From DASYXW01 sp035934405 (GTDB taxonomy: Bacteria > Acidobacteriota > Terriglobia > UBA7540), in assembly GCA_035934405.1 (NCBI GenBank), contig DASYXW010000027.1, positions 1 to 18,171 of the forward strand: DNA of 18,171 nucleotides, written 5' to 3'. Within the stretch, counting starts at the first letter, position 1. Each line of letters starts with the position of its first letter. This document shows, piece by piece, positions 17,790-18,171 of this stretch. Below the pieces are notes generated by a model, which was not told where the DNA came from, searched no databases, and saw nothing but the letters and a program-made list of their open reading frames with translations. A program made the position numbers and the translations under genes.

Positions 17790-17799
17790 TTGTGAGGTA

Positions 17800-17855
17800 T
17801 GGTCAGTGGCTGGTGGCTGGCGTCTGACCACTAACCACTAGCCACTAATCACTGC
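17800..17855. repeat. Heptamer repeat with inverted arms between tRNA-Trp and rpmG
   Basis: Eight consecutive 7-mers in one phase read TGGTCAG, TGGCTGG, TGGCTGG, CGTCTGA, CCACTAA, CCACTAG, CCACTAA, TCACTGC. The right half is roughly the reverse complement of the left: GTGGCTGGTGG at 17806-17816 opposes CCACTAGCCAC at 17835-17845 with one mismatch that is a G-U pair in RNA. It fills most of the gap and stops two bases short of the rpmG stop codon. Confidence 0.8.
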
Positions 17856-17856
17856 C

Positions 17857-18006
17857 TCACTTCACTTCCTTATGAGCCGTGTGATGCCGGCAGGACGAGC
17901 AGAATTTCTTCAGCTCCAGCCGGTCCTGGTTCTTCTTCTTGTTCTTCGTCGTCGTATAGTTCCGATTCTTACAATCGGCGCATTGCAATGTGATGATTTC
18001 GCGCAT
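17857..18006 (-). CDS. rpmG: 50S ribosomal protein L33
   Basis: A 49-residue protein, MREIITLQCADCKNRNYTTT and so on, ending CRHHTAHKEVK. It has the zinc-binding pairs C9/C12 and C36/C39 of the C+ form of L33, with the conserved NYTTTKNKK segment between them. L33 is a small basic protein of the large subunit near the exit site. It begins 18 bases after the tuf stop codon. No good Shine-Dalgarno sequence is visible, so translation is probably coupled to tuf. The start is the only ATG that gives the family N-terminus. Confidence 0.96.
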   Translation of the reverse strand: MREIITLQCADCKNRNYTTTKNKKKNQDRLELKKFCSSCRHHTAHKEVK

Positions 18007-18024
18007 GTCAGTTTACCCATTTAT

Positions 18025-18171
18025 TTATTTGCTAATTTCCGTCACGGTCCCGGCGCCCACCGTGTGCCCGCCTTCCCGAATCGCGAACCGTAACCCCTTC
18101 TCCATCGCGATTGGCGTGATCAACTCAATCTCCAGCGCCACGTTGTCCCCCGGCATCACCATCTCCGTTCC
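18025..18171 (-). CDS. tuf: Elongation factor Tu, C-terminal 48 residues (5' end outside window)
   Basis: The frame enters from the window edge and ends in TAA at 18025. It encodes GTEMVMPGDNVALEIELITP, then IAMEKGLRFAIREGGHTVGAG and TVTEISK, the conserved end of EF-Tu domain 3. EF-Tu delivers aminoacyl-tRNA to the ribosome as a GTP complex. The GTPase domain and start are outside the window. Its place directly before rpmG, tRNA-Trp and secE matches the tuf copy of this operon in many bacteria. Confidence 0.97.
   Translation of the reverse strand, partial: GTEMVMPGDNVALEIELITPIAMEKGLRFAIREGGHTVGAGTVTEISK

Noticed and set aside
17800..17855. CRISPR-like array
   Set aside because: Units are 7 bases without spacers of constant length, so it is a short tandem repeat.

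Overview
The window looks like a GC-rich chromosomal segment of a free-living bacterium, most likely Acidobacteriota. This is an inference from the RpoB architecture (Gram-negative-type inserts plus a cysteine-rich N-terminal insertion), the GatCA pair beside a DciA-like gene, and the style of the intergenic short repeats. I could not check it against a database.

Right half (18171 down to 5330, all minus strand) is the classic transcription/translation super-operon. In transcription order it holds tuf (3' end only), rpmG, tRNA-Trp, secE, nusG, rplK, rplA, rplJ, rplL, rpoB and rpoC. Together these supply elongation factor Tu, four large-subunit proteins of the L1/L11/L10-L12 stalk regions plus L33, the SecYEG subunit SecE, the elongation factor NusG, and the beta and beta-prime subunits of RNA polymerase. 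Spacings are short and most genes have clear Shine-Dalgarno sequences. rpoC starts with TTG.

Middle (2922 to 5230, plus strand) runs convergently toward rpoC. It holds a small DUF721/DciA-like protein, then gatC and gatA, two subunits of the tRNA-dependent amidotransferase. No gatB is in the window.

Left end (1 to 2649, minus strand) holds a cytoplasmic alpha/beta-hydrolase esterase and, downstream of it, the N-terminal 593 codons of a large restriction-methyltransferase fusion with a PD-(D/E)XK-type nuclease motif and an NPPY adenine methylase. Its C-terminus lies outside the window. This is the only accessory or defence gene seen.

Two things stand out. First, RpoB carries a roughly 61-residue insertion with eight cysteines (two ribbon-like CxC/CxxC pairs). 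Its first half repeats the spacing and several residues of the beta-prime N-terminal zinc ribbon encoded by the next gene. Second, at least four intergenic gaps (gatC-gatA, gatA-rpoC, secE-tRNA-Trp, tRNA-Trp-rpmG) are filled with degenerate 7-bp tandem repeats of several unrelated sequence families. These sometimes run right up to start and stop codons. There is no gene-free stretch longer than about 300 bases; the longest is the 272-base divergent gap at 2650-2921. I saw no CRISPR array, rRNA, insertion sequence or prophage.
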